Source of the DNA: JAJTZA01 sp041744075
Lineage (GTDB): Bacteria; Verrucomicrobiota; Verrucomicrobiia; Chthoniobacterales; Terrimicrobiaceae
DNA: 17,897 nucleotides
NCBI GenBank assembly: GCA_041744075.1
Contig: JBGTLQ010000036.1
Location: 1-17,897 of the forward strand
Reading direction: 5' to 3'
Below, piece after piece: positions 1 through 7,172 of this stretch; within the stretch, counting starts at the first letter, position 1; every line of letters begins with the position of its first letter. The position numbers were made by a program, and so were the translations under genes. The notes beneath the pieces were generated by a model. That model was given only the letters and a program-made list of their open reading frames with translations, ran no database searches and had not been told where the DNA came from.

Positions 1-867
1 GTGAAAAATTACCTTCTTGATTCCAATGTTCTCATGGCCTCCGGGCAGAATGCTCACACCCAGCAGACTGTCGATTTTGTCGCCCGCAACAACATTATCG
101 GAGGGGCCTCGGCAAATTCATTCTTCGTAAGCCAAAGCGAACCGGACCGCAAAAACACGGGCACGGAAAAAGAAGGCGGCGGGTTTTTGGTTGAAAACAA
201 TACCTTCACGCTCAATGCGAATGGGGCCATTCCCGTATACGGCGGTGGACACACTTTCAAAAATAATATCTTCGACATACGTGGCGGCAAATACGCATAC
301 GGCGGCAAAATCACGCCCGCTGATCTCACCTCCACCAACAACCTGTTTTGGCAAACCGAAGCCCAGACAGACCAATTGGCAGCTCTTTCAGGCGATGGAC
401 GCAAGGTCTTCAATTCGGTTGAAGATTTCCAAGCGGTCGGCCTTGAGGAAGGCTCGATCCACGAGGACCCCAAATTTGCTCAGGTTCCGCTCAGTGTTGT
501 TTCTCTGGACGGAAAAAAGATTGCTTCCAACACGGAATCCCGTTTGTTTTTTGAGGGAGCGAACCGATTCGCCGTCGGTGACCATGTCGAATATAACTTT
601 GATGGAGTGGATCGTGTGGTGCGCGAAACCGATAGCGAATCCATCATCATCGACCCCCCTCTCCCCCAAGCCCCAATCACAACCGTGCTCCTGCTCAAGT
701 GGGGTCCTCAACCCGTGGGTCCCATGGATTTCACAACAAACACAACGCATGGTGCAAAAATCAACTTTGAGGCCTTTATGAGGGCCGATTTTGACAATGA
801 TGGGAAACGTGATGTTCCCGAATGGCCCGCAGGCATTCAGAGTCCACGTCGCACATTTCAACCTTGA
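1..867 (+). CDS. Right-handed beta-helix repeat protein, C-terminal part (5' end outside window)
   Basis: The frame is open to the first base, so the GTG at position 1 is probably internal and the gene starts upstream. The visible 288 residues contain repeated Asn-rich turns (NNIIGG, VENNTFTLNANG, FKNNIFDIRGG, STNNLFW) at roughly 20-30 residue spacing. This is the pattern of parallel beta-helix, pectate-lyase-like folds that usually sit in secreted polysaccharide-binding or polysaccharide-cleaving proteins. Near the C-terminus, residues 263-274 counted from the window start read DFDNDGKRDVPE, which fits a calcium-binding EF-hand/dockerin loop (D-x-D-x-D-G-x-x-D-x-x-E). No catalytic residues can be assigned from this fragment, so the substrate is unknown. 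The signal peptide, if present, lies outside the window. The following plus-strand genes include a glycosyltransferase, but about 110 nt separate them, so shared function is only a guess. Confidence 0.75.
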   Translation: MKNYLLDSNVLMASGQNAHTQQTVDFVARNNIIGGASANSFFVSQSEPDRKNTGTEKEGGGFLVENNTFTLNANGAIPVYGGGHTFKNNIFDIRGGKYAYGGKITPADLTSTNNLFWQTEAQTDQLAALSGDGRKVFNSVEDFQAVGLEEGSIHEDPKFAQVPLSVVSLDGKKIASNTESRLFFEGANRFAVGDHVEYNFDGVDRVVRETDSESIIIDPPLPQAPITTVLLLKWGPQPVGPMDFTTNTTHGAKINFEAFMRADFDNDGKRDVPEWPAGIQSPRRTFQP

Positions 868-930
868 ATCCAAAACGACGCCCTGCCCATTGGAGGCGGG
901 AAGTCGCCGATTTGGCAGAGAGACCTATCA

Positions 931-947
931 AAGCATCGATGATGCTT
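931..947. repeat. Small inverted repeat ahead of the helical protein gene
   Basis: A perfect 7-bp inverted repeat, AAGCATC and GATGCTT, is separated by GAT. It sits 10 nt before the strong ribosome binding site of the next gene. It could be a short hairpin or a protein site. There is no T-run, so it is not a convincing terminator. Confidence 0.35.
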
Positions 948-956
948 ACCTTGTCA

Positions 957-964
957 AAAGGAGG
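957..964 (+). promoter_or_regulatory. Strong Shine-Dalgarno sequence deciding the start of the helical protein
   Basis: AAAGGAGG is a near-perfect match to the 16S anti-Shine-Dalgarno sequence, stronger than that of most genes in this window. It lies 12 nt before an in-frame TTG (977) and 21 nt before the first reasonable ATG (986). It therefore favours the TTG and argues against the longer open frame that begins at 791 inside the preceding gene. Confidence 0.6.
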
Positions 965-976
965 TTTTTATCATTA

Positions 977-1426
977 TTGAATGCCATGACTCCAGATGAG
1001 GAAATCTTTCTACCTGAGACGAGCTTGGAATCCCTTGTTGCGCAACTTGCGGAAGAGGTGAAGCACCTACGCGCACGGGAATTGCCAACCGCCGATGAAT
1101 CGGGATTTTTGGATCAGGACAGCTTTCGGCGCTTTGAGAATCTGCTTCGACTGGCGTTGGAAAAAGCCCATGCCTCTCCGTCTCAGCGAGAGGCACTCAA
1201 GGTGAGCAACAGTTGGCCGGAATTGCACGAATTGCACCTCCTTCTGTTGGAATTGCTCACCGTCTTTTTCGAAGCTTATCGCACGCTGGCGTATCGCGTC
1301 TCCGATCAAAGACAGTTTATCCACAAGGAAGTGGCTGACCTTCGCCGCTGTGTGTTAGATGCGCATATCAGGCAGGAGGAGAAAATTGCCCGGCTTGTTG
1401 AACGAATCGACAAAGAAATCCACTAA
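977..1426 (+). CDS. Small all-helical protein of unknown function, coupled to a glycosyltransferase
   Basis: I do not recognise a family. The protein has about 149 residues from the TTG at 977, or 146 from the ATG at 986. It is rich in Leu, Glu, Arg and Ala, with no signal peptide or membrane segment, and looks alpha-helical throughout. The last 40 residues (DQRQFIHKEVADLRR onward to KIARLVERIDKEIH) have heptad-like spacing consistent with a coiled coil. The TTG is preferred because of the Shine-Dalgarno sequence at 957-964. The open frame extends back to 791, but that part overlaps the end of the beta-helix gene in another frame and looks non-coding. The stop codon is 2 nt before the glycosyltransferase start, so the two are very likely co-transcribed and translationally coupled. 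A role as a partner or regulator of that enzyme is inference only. Confidence 0.65.
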   Translation: MNAMTPDEEIFLPETSLESLVAQLAEEVKHLRARELPTADESGFLDQDSFRRFENLLRLALEKAHASPSQREALKVSNSWPELHELHLLLLELLTVFFEAYRTLAYRVSDQRQFIHKEVADLRRCVLDAHIRQEEKIARLVERIDKEIH

Positions 1427-1428
1427 CA

Positions 1429-2694
1429 ATGTCATTGCGGGTTAATTGGTTCTCGCCCCTTCCCCCCACGAAGTCCGGAATTGCTTCGGACTTCACCGCT
1501 CCACTCGTCAAGGAGCTCGCATCGCTTAGCGATCTCACCCTATGGACATCGCAAGCGGGTTGGGATCAGGGGCTTGAATGCCATACTCCGGTGCGATATT
1601 TCAGCAGCAAGGATTATGCTTTTGCTGAGTTCGAAGCTCCCGCAGTGAATATCTATCATCTCGGCAACAATCCCTTTCATGCGGAAATCTATAAACTCTC
1701 GAGGCGAATTCCGGGCGTTGTGGTTCTGCATGAGACAAATCTTCTCATGTTTTTTTCTGGCCTCTTCCGAGATGTCCATGGAGGCGTGGCAGAAATGACA
1801 CCACTTTTTGAAACCTCCGAGGAGAACCTGGGGCGGCACCTTGCGAACAGGTATTGCCGGGGCCAATACGAAACGCATCAGCTTTTGCAGCTTTACCCTC
1901 TCACGATGGCCGCGATCTCCGGCGCTTGCGGGGTGGTCACACACACCCGCTCAGCATTCACACCGCTTGCAGCGGAGGGGCGATGGCCTGTTCAATACCT
2001 GCCGCTGCCGTATCCCGAGAGGACCCCTCCCGAGCGCAGATCAAAAATCAACGATCCACTGCGACTCATCGTTTTTGGCTATCTTGGCACCAACCGGTGC
2101 CTTGATCGCCTTCTTGGCGCGATTGCCAGCTACCACGACCGTGACAGACTCCACCTTGACGTTTTTGGGGAAATTTCTTCTGACAACCCGGCGATAGAAG
2201 TCGCCAAAAATCTCGGCATCAACGGAAAAAATGTCCATTTTCACGGATTTGTGAACGATCAGGACCTGGACGACGCCCTTGCAGCAGCCGACCTCGCGGT
2301 GAACCTGCGTTTCCCCACCATGGGAGAGTCCTCAATAAGCCAACTCCGCATCTGGCAAAGCGCCCTCCCCTGCCTTGTCACTCCCATTGGTTGGTATGGC
2401 GAACAGCCCAATGACACGGTTGGCTGGGTTCGACCAAACTGGGAGCGTCAGGATCTGCACAAACATTTTGACGCCTTTTTTGCAGAACCCGAAAAATACC
2501 ACGCCATGGGCCAACGAGGCCGGGCTCACTATCTCAAGCACCATCAACCAGCCGACTATGCGGCAGCGATTGTTAAGTTTGCAGGTCAGTGTGCCTCCCA
2601 TCGCAAACGGGCCACTGCGGATCGATTGCTCAACGACCTTCTGCCAAGCTTGAGAGCACTGAAAAATCAAAATGGGCTGCTTTGGGAACCCTGA
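1429..2694 (+). CDS. GT4-type glycosyltransferase (GT-B fold)
   Basis: A 421-residue protein predicted to transfer a sugar from a nucleotide donor to an unknown acceptor, in the cytoplasm or at the inner membrane face. The N-terminal half has the GT-B acceptor-domain loop PPTKSGIASD (residues 12-21), the motif HLGNNPFH (77-84) and VVLHE (98-102). The donor half starts with LIVFGYLGTNR (213-223), followed by VHFHGFV (269-275) and LAAADLAVNLRFPTMGESS (284-302). E300 sits where the donor-binding E-x7-E motif of GT4 enzymes begins. Length fits the family. The ATG is chosen because it follows the upstream stop by 2 nt. No terminator was found after it. The acceptor could be a lipid-linked or capsular glycan, but nothing nearby identifies it. 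Confidence 0.85.
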   Translation: MSLRVNWFSPLPPTKSGIASDFTAPLVKELASLSDLTLWTSQAGWDQGLECHTPVRYFSSKDYAFAEFEAPAVNIYHLGNNPFHAEIYKLSRRIPGVVVLHETNLLMFFSGLFRDVHGGVAEMTPLFETSEENLGRHLANRYCRGQYETHQLLQLYPLTMAAISGACGVVTHTRSAFTPLAAEGRWPVQYLPLPYPERTPPERRSKINDPLRLIVFGYLGTNRCLDRLLGAIASYHDRDRLHLDVFGEISSDNPAIEVAKNLGINGKNVHFHGFVNDQDLDDALAAADLAVNLRFPTMGESSISQLRIWQSALPCLVTPIGWYGEQPNDTVGWVRPNWERQDLHKHFDAFFAEPEKYHAMGQRGRAHYLKHHQPADYAAAIVKFAGQCASHRKRATADRLLNDLLPSLRALKNQNGLLWEP

Positions 2695-2765
2695 ACCACT
2701 GCGCCTTGGGGTCAGTCCTTTTTTCTTGCTTTTTTTGCACGCGATTTCTTTGTGAAAAGACCGCC

Positions 2766-2780
2766 AATGGCATGGCCATT
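2766..2780. repeat. Short inverted repeat between convergent genes
   Basis: AATGGC and GCCATT are separated by ATG, a perfect 6-bp stem just past the end of the HdeD-family gene and about 70 nt past the glycosyltransferase. It could help end transcription from either side, but neither side has a clear T-run. Confidence 0.25.
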
Positions 2781-2788
2781 GAGCGCCA

Positions 2789-3352
2789 TCAGGATTTTGT
2801 CTCTGTTTTTGGAGCGCCAAATCCAAGAGCTAGCAACGAAGATCCAAAGAATAAGGAATTGATGCCGTAAAAAAGTCCGATCACCCAAGCCGCATCAGAG
2901 GGCCAGCGGTTAAAGATCATGACTCCGAGCACCAACGCGGCCACCCCATTTAAGAGAGTCCAAACCCAACCGCTGTGGCTGCGGAGTTTAAAAGAAAAAG
3001 CCACCGCAGAGATTCCCTCGACGATTAGGAAGATTGCGAGCACAAGGGTCAGTGCAGCCACGCCGGAGACCACACTGGTGAGGATGATTACACCAGCGCC
3101 AATGCGGATAATGGCAAACAAGGCATTGAGAAATCGATGGGTCTGGTGCTTCTCAAAGAGGGAGAGGCCCAAGGAAATGATACCTGATACGATGGCGAAA
3201 ATACCAATCACTTGGGCAATGACTGCGGAGAACAGATAGGGGCTGCCGATGGCCATGAAGCCGACGATGATGGAAAGGATTCCTCCGGCGATGAGCCAGC
3301 CACGACTTTGCGAAAGGGTTTCGAAGGGGGAAGCTGCCGGGGTGGTGTTCAT
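2789..3352 (-). CDS. HdeD-family (DUF308) inner-membrane protein
   Basis: A 187-residue protein dominated by six hydrophobic stretches, with short polar loops and a soluble N-terminus (MNTTPAASPFETLSQSRGW). The segments alternate as GGILSIIVGFMAIGSP, SAVIAQVIGIFAIVSGIIS, ALFAIIRIGAGVIIL, ALTLVLAIFLIVEGISA, TLLNGVAALVLGVMI and WVIGLFYGINSLFFGSSLL. This matches the HdeD/DUF308 family, whose six-helix layout arises from a repeated helix pair. E. coli HdeD is linked to acid resistance, but most family members are uncharacterised, so an acid-stress role is not claimed. The gene stands alone, convergent with the glycosyltransferase and downstream of the arg operon terminator. No clear Shine-Dalgarno sequence precedes the ATG. 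Confidence 0.85.
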   Translation of the reverse strand: MNTTPAASPFETLSQSRGWLIAGGILSIIVGFMAIGSPYLFSAVIAQVIGIFAIVSGIISLGLSLFEKHQTHRFLNALFAIIRIGAGVIILTSVVSGVAALTLVLAIFLIVEGISAVAFSFKLRSHSGWVWTLLNGVAALVLGVMIFNRWPSDAAWVIGLFYGINSLFFGSSLLALGFGAPKTETKS

Positions 3353-3388
3353 AAGTGCTGAGGGCTAACTGGATTGAAGGAATGCGTC

Positions 3389-3421
3389 AAAAGAAAAAGT
3401 CGGCGGGCAAGGGACTGCCCG
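3389..3421 (-). terminator. Intrinsic terminator of the argCJB operon
   Basis: Read on the minus strand, CGGGCA (3421-3416) pairs with TGCCCG (3409-3404) around a 6-nt loop. CCGAC and then TTTTTCTTTT (3398-3389) follow. It lies about 50 nt after the argB stop codon and about 40 nt before the HdeD-family start. A similar arrangement recurs after the FAD monooxygenase. Confidence 0.65.
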
Positions 3422-3467
3422 GCCCTACCCAGAATTGGAGGAACTAGCGCACATGCGAAGTATCCTC

Positions 3468-4349
3468 TCAGCTGGTAATTTCTGTCCCGATCCCAGCGTT
3501 TGTAAAAATTTCCAGAAGGAGGCCGTGGGCAGTCTGACCAGCGATGAGGTGAACCTTGCCAACACCCTGGCCGAGGGCGGCAGCTGCCGATTGAACTTTG
3601 GGGATCATCCCCCCGCTGATGACCCGTTGTTTGATGAGGCTTTCGATTTGGGAGACGGAGATGGTAGGGATTAAAGATTCCGGAACGGCAGGATCCCTCA
3701 TAATCCCGGAGACATCGCTCACAAAAATAAGCTTGGTTGCTTTAAGCGCAGCAGCAAGGGCTGCGGCTGCGACGTCTGCATTAATGTTCAAGGTTGTGCC
3801 ATCCTGCTCGGCACCGATGGGGCTGATGACTGGGACGATTTCTTGAAGGATGGCCTCACGAACCTTTTCAGCATTGATTCTCGCTGCCTCGCCCACAAAT
3901 CCAATATCGATATCCTCACCCGTCTCGGTGCGTTGAGGGGGCAAGCGACGCGCAACAAACACCTCGCCTCCTGAAACACCCAAAGCCTGCCCCCCAAACC
4001 GTGTGATTGTTTCGACAATCTTAGGATTAATTTCCCCATCCAATGTCCCTGCCACAATCTCAATGGTCCGCGCATCGGTCACCCGCAGTCCATTCACAAA
4101 GTGTGCGGAGAGCCCTTCGGCTTTCATCTTTGCGGTGATCGCCTTCCCCCCGCCATGAACAAGCACCGGGTTAATTCCCACGGCTTCCAAAAAAACAATG
4201 TCCCGCAAAAACCGGTCAACAATATGTTCCTCCTCCATCGCCGCCCCACCATATTTGATGACAAACGTGCAACCCCGGAATTTTTGAATGTAGGGCAGCG
4301 CCTCAACAAGGCTCTCAGCATGTGATTCGGGGGTGCGTTTTTCGGTCAT
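3468..4349 (-). CDS. argB: Acetylglutamate kinase, arginine-sensitive type
   Basis: Phosphorylates N-acetylglutamate with ATP, the second step of the acetylated ornithine branch, in the cytoplasm. The 293-residue protein shows FVIKYGGAAM (nucleotide and phosphate-binding Lys), VLVHGGGKAI (glycine-rich acetylglutamate loop), FVSDVSGI and GGMIPKVQSAAAAL near the C-terminus. It begins with about 28 residues before the first strand, including ESLVEALPYIQKFRG. This matches the extra N-terminal helix of hexameric, arginine-inhibited kinases such as those of Pseudomonas and Thermotoga, and is absent from the short E. coli type. Feedback inhibition by arginine is therefore likely but inferred. Only 1 nt separates the ATG from the argJ stop, and GGAG within the end of argJ serves as its ribosome binding site. 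It is the last gene of argC-argJ-argB. Confidence 0.96.
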   Translation of the reverse strand: MTEKRTPESHAESLVEALPYIQKFRGCTFVIKYGGAAMEEEHIVDRFLRDIVFLEAVGINPVLVHGGGKAITAKMKAEGLSAHFVNGLRVTDARTIEIVAGTLDGEINPKIVETITRFGGQALGVSGGEVFVARRLPPQRTETGEDIDIGFVGEAARINAEKVREAILQEIVPVISPIGAEQDGTTLNINADVAAAALAAALKATKLIFVSDVSGIMRDPAVPESLIPTISVSQIESLIKQRVISGGMIPKVQSAAAALGQGVGKVHLIAGQTAHGLLLEIFTNAGIGTEITS

Positions 4350-4350
4350 T

Positions 4351-5577
4351 TTATTCTCCCAAATTTAACCGCACGTATTCCTCGGTCAGATCGGTGGTCC
4401 AAACCTCATGGGATGCATTGCCAAGTCCAAGGTCGATGGTGATTCGGAAATGGGGCTGTGCAGCAATCTCTTTCAATTTTTTCCACGGAGTGGATGCCAG
4501 AAGCCCCCTTTGAACGATGGGAAGTCCGTCGTAGGCAATTGCGATTTTTGACTCTTCCAATTTTGCACCACTGTAGCCGAGTGCATCCATCATTCGGCCC
4601 CAGTTTGGGTCATTGCCAGCCCAAGCACATTTTACGAGGGTGGAATTTGCGACGGCCTCTGCGGCGGCTTTTGCGTCTTTTTTGGTGGCGGCCCCGCTGA
4701 CTTCGATCTCCACAAACTTGCTCACCCCCTCCCCATCAAGCACGATCGACCGCGCTAGCACCTCCGCCACTTGTTGAAAAGCAGCCGTGAGCGCATCCTC
4801 ATCCGGTTTGACGCCCGAAACGCCATTCGCAAGAGCGAGCACGGTGTCATTGGTACTCATGTCCCCATCGACGGTGATCCGATTGAAGGAATTCTCAACC
4901 ACCTGACGCAGCACTCTGCGCAGCATGGGTGCCAGCACCGCCGCATCCGTGGTGATCACGCACAACATGGTCGCCATCGTGGGATCAATCATCCCGGCTC
5001 CTTTGGCAATGGCCCCCACATAAAAAACGCCGGCATTGGTTTTCACCTCAAGTGCAATGTGTTTCGGAAATGTGTCGCTGGTCATGATGGCGTTCGCAAT
5101 CGCCAGCGGCTCGACTCGGGAAAGCTTCATTGCCGCAAGAGCTTTGGAAATCCGAGGCACCGGCATTGCCACTCCGATGCGGCCTGTCGAACACACAAGC
5201 ACCTCGCTGGACTTCGCCCCAATTTTTTTGGCTGTGTCAGCAGCCATGGCTCGCGCCGCTTTCAGCCCATCAACTCCGGTGCAGGCATTGGCATTCCCGC
5301 TATTCAAAACCACAGCTCGAGCCTTTCCGTCTTTGATGTGCTCCATGGAGACCAAAACGGGTGCTGCTTTGACTTTGTTTGTTGTGAAGGTGCCTGCGGC
5401 AGAACACACGGTATCACTCACGATAAGTGCAAGGTCCAACCTTTCCGCTTTTGGGTTTTTGATGCCTGCTGCAACACTCCCGCCATCAAAACCGCTTGGT
5501 GCAAGCACTCCTCCCTCACTAATTTTGATGGACCATGACGGTTTGGCAGGGCGTTTTGAGCGGATTTTTGATGGCAT
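4351..5577 (-). CDS. argJ: Glutamate N-acetyltransferase / ornithine acetyltransferase proenzyme
   Basis: Moves the acetyl group from acetylornithine to glutamate, giving ornithine and recycling acetylglutamate. Some members also use acetyl-CoA to acetylate glutamate. The 408-residue precursor has the self-cleavage motif KGAGMIDPTMATML. By family precedent the chain is cut between Ala202 and Thr203, making Thr203 the N-terminal nucleophile of the beta subunit. Other family signatures are VLNSGNANACTG (90-101), VCSTGRIGVAMP (128-139), ITVDGDMSTNDT and AGNDPNWGRMM. Length matches the family. It lies 17 nt after argC and 1 nt before argB in one operon. The ribosome binding site at this start is weak, so coupling to argC is likely. 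Whether it is mono- or bifunctional cannot be read from the sequence. Confidence 0.96.
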   Translation of the reverse strand: MPSKIRSKRPAKPSWSIKISEGGVLAPSGFDGGSVAAGIKNPKAERLDLALIVSDTVCSAAGTFTTNKVKAAPVLVSMEHIKDGKARAVVLNSGNANACTGVDGLKAARAMAADTAKKIGAKSSEVLVCSTGRIGVAMPVPRISKALAAMKLSRVEPLAIANAIMTSDTFPKHIALEVKTNAGVFYVGAIAKGAGMIDPTMATMLCVITTDAAVLAPMLRRVLRQVVENSFNRITVDGDMSTNDTVLALANGVSGVKPDEDALTAAFQQVAEVLARSIVLDGEGVSKFVEIEVSGAATKKDAKAAAEAVANSTLVKCAWAGNDPNWGRMMDALGYSGAKLEESKIAIAYDGLPIVQRGLLASTPWKKLKEIAAQPHFRITIDLGLGNASHEVWTTDLTEEYVRLNLGE

Positions 5578-5594
5578 GGCTGATGGCTAAAATC

Positions 5595-6617
5595 TTAAAG
5601 CAATCCCGTGGTTTCTGGGAATCCTGCCATAAGATTAAAATTTTGAACCGCCTGCCCGGAGGCCCCTTTGATGAGGTTATCGATCACACTGAGCAGAATG
5701 ACCCGTCCCGTGCGCTCGTCGTGACGGATCGCGATATCGCAGAAATTGGTGCCAGCCACATTTTTGGTATCAGGCAGCGCATCCCCGAATCGAATGAAAG
5801 GCTCAGAAGCATAGGCCACCTTCAAGCAGGCATTGATTTCAGCAAGGGAGCCACGAGGCTTGGCAAAGATGGTGGTATGGATCCCTCGGGTCATCGGCGC
5901 AAGATGAGGGACAAATGTGATTTGGATGTCCTGCCCTGCGGCCAGGGTGAGTTCCTGTTCGATTTCCGAAAGGTGACGGTGCTTTGGCAAGCCATACGCG
6001 CGAAGGCTCTCATTGCACTCGCTGTAAAGCAGCGTGGCGTCTGCCTTGCGACCAGCGCCGCTCACGCCGCTCGCACTGGAGGCAATCAGGGAATCTGGCT
6101 CCAATAACCCAGCCTTCAGCAAGGGGGCCAGAGGAAGCAGAATGCTCGTTGGATAACAGCCCGCCGAGGCCACCAGGCCCGCGACGGCAATCTCCTTCCG
6201 ATGCAATTCCGGCAGCCCAAAAACCGCCTGGTCCAATAACTCGGGAGCCCCATGCACCTCGCCATAAAATTCCAAATACCGTTCAGCACTCCGCAATCGA
6301 AAATCCGCGCTGAGATCAATCACCCTCCGCCCCCCAAACACCAATGGCCGTGCAAACTCCACCGCCAACCCATGAGGCAACGCCAAAAAAATGTACTCCG
6401 CATCCGTCGCAAGCAGAGCCTCTGCGTCCGATGACAAAAACGCCAGCCCCTCCAACCCGGGATGTCCTCCCAACCGTGGCAAAACCTCCCCGACCCGTTT
6501 CCCTTCATGCTGCCGGGACGTCACCGCCACAATCCGTACCCGAGGATGCCCCGCAAGAAGGCGGCAAAGCTCTTCCCCGGAATACCCATTGGCTCCCACG
6601 ATGGCGACAGATGTCAT
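5595..6617 (-). CDS. argC: N-acetyl-gamma-glutamyl-phosphate reductase
   Basis: Reduces acetylglutamyl phosphate to the semialdehyde with NADPH, the step after ArgB. The 340-residue protein opens with a Rossmann nucleotide-binding motif, AIVGANGYSGEEL (5-17). The catalytic cysteine is Cys154 in ASAGCYPT, and the substrate-binding region contains PKHRHLSEIEQ and FVPHLAPMTRGIHTT. This is the long-known type 1 form. It is the first gene of the argC-argJ-argB operon, which lacks argD and argF in this window. No clear Shine-Dalgarno sequence is seen before the ATG, and I found no ArgR-type operator in the roughly 80 nt upstream. A long palindrome begins 79 nt upstream. Confidence 0.96.
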   Translation of the reverse strand: MTSVAIVGANGYSGEELCRLLAGHPRVRIVAVTSRQHEGKRVGEVLPRLGGHPGLEGLAFLSSDAEALLATDAEYIFLALPHGLAVEFARPLVFGGRRVIDLSADFRLRSAERYLEFYGEVHGAPELLDQAVFGLPELHRKEIAVAGLVASAGCYPTSILLPLAPLLKAGLLEPDSLIASSASGVSGAGRKADATLLYSECNESLRAYGLPKHRHLSEIEQELTLAAGQDIQITFVPHLAPMTRGIHTTIFAKPRGSLAEINACLKVAYASEPFIRFGDALPDTKNVAGTNFCDIAIRHDERTGRVILLSVIDNLIKGASGQAVQNFNLMAGFPETTGLL

Positions 6618-6695
6618 GCATAGACTTTTATCGCCCCAACAAACTTTTCAAAGCGCAAAAATTTGTCGGGAACCGAGGACCCGCAAGATTTACGC

Positions 6696-6735
6696 TTCCC
6701 GTTTGCATGATCCACCTGGATCATGCAAACGGGAA
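6696..6735. repeat. Perfect 19-bp-arm palindrome between parE and argC
   Basis: The left arm TTCCCGTTTGCATGATCCA (6696-6714) is the exact reverse complement of 6717-6735, with only two bases (CC) between. As RNA it would fold into a very stable hairpin. It is not followed by a T-run on either strand, so a simple intrinsic terminator is unlikely. The first ten bases of the left edge (CTTCCCGTTT, from 6695) recur at the second long palindrome at 8483-8492. It could be a REP-like element, a mobile-element footprint or an operator. Confidence 0.85.
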
Positions 6736-6833
6736 ATCAACTACGCGATCAATGGGATATCTCAAATCGTCAACCTGGTTTGGCACGCTTACAAAGAGGA
6801 TCGCAAACATGCTTTCTGATTTGCAAAAAACGA

Positions 6834-7172
6834 TTATTCCTCTGAAAAATGCTTTTCTAAGTCCATCGCATCGTGGAGGTAGCGCAGGATTTCCAGGTGG
6901 GTTGGAGTTGTTCGAAACAGGATAAAATGTCTTGGGTTTTGGACATGGGGGCCGTGGCCCCGCTTCCGGCTATGGCGGAGGTGGTAAATATAAAGAGCAT
7001 CAGCGGCATGTTGGGTGCCCGGACGCTCAGGGTCTTGCGCCAAGTCCAGCAGAGCCTGGCCGATAAGACGGGTGTAGCGCTCCACCGCCGGAGGACCAAA
7101 CACGTCGAGGGTCCACTCAAGAATGGCCTTGAGATCAGAATCCGCCGTCGCCGTGTGGCGGATATCCTTCAT
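6834..7172 (-). CDS. parE: RelE/ParE-family toxin
   Basis: A 112-residue toxin of a type II toxin-antitoxin system. ParE proteins characteristically poison DNA gyrase, whereas RelE relatives cut mRNA. The sequence fits the ParE branch: an N-terminal strand-helix (IRHTATADSDLKAILEWTLDVFG), a central helix AVERYTRLIGQALLDLAQDPERPG, then FILFRTTPTHLEILRYLHDAMDLEKHF, the typical C-terminal strand pair and short helix. The ATG overlaps the parD stop codon by 4 nt (ATGA), which implies translational coupling and co-expression with the antitoxin. Length is slightly above the usual 95-105 residues. It lies between argC and a metallophosphoesterase gene, within the palindrome-bracketed segment. Target assignment to gyrase rests on family membership only. 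Confidence 0.85.
   Translation of the reverse strand: MKDIRHTATADSDLKAILEWTLDVFGPPAVERYTRLIGQALLDLAQDPERPGTQHAADALYIYHLRHSRKRGHGPHVQNPRHFILFRTTPTHLEILRYLHDAMDLEKHFSEE

Noticed and set aside
791..976. N-terminal extension of the helical protein back to an ATG at 791
   Set aside because: It overlaps the end of the beta-helix gene in another frame, its composition is not protein-like, and a strong Shine-Dalgarno sequence at 957-964 points to a start near 977.
4771..5538. Long plus-strand open frame of 255 codons antisense to argJ
   Set aside because: It lies wholly inside argJ, is rich in His, Cys and Arg, and has no recognisable motifs. It is a mirror of argJ codon bias.
5535..6107. Plus-strand open frame of 190 codons antisense to argC
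   Set aside because: It is opposite a confident, conserved gene and has no family features.
6618..6700. ArgR operator or arginine-related riboswitch upstream of argC
   Set aside because: No ARG-box-like palindrome and no known riboswitch core is visible. The long palindrome upstream does not resemble an ARG box.
6344..6925. Plus-strand open frame of 193 codons spanning the argC-parE gap
   Set aside because: It runs across argC antisense, a palindrome and the parE 3' end. The Pro/Thr-rich composition is a by-product of argC codons.
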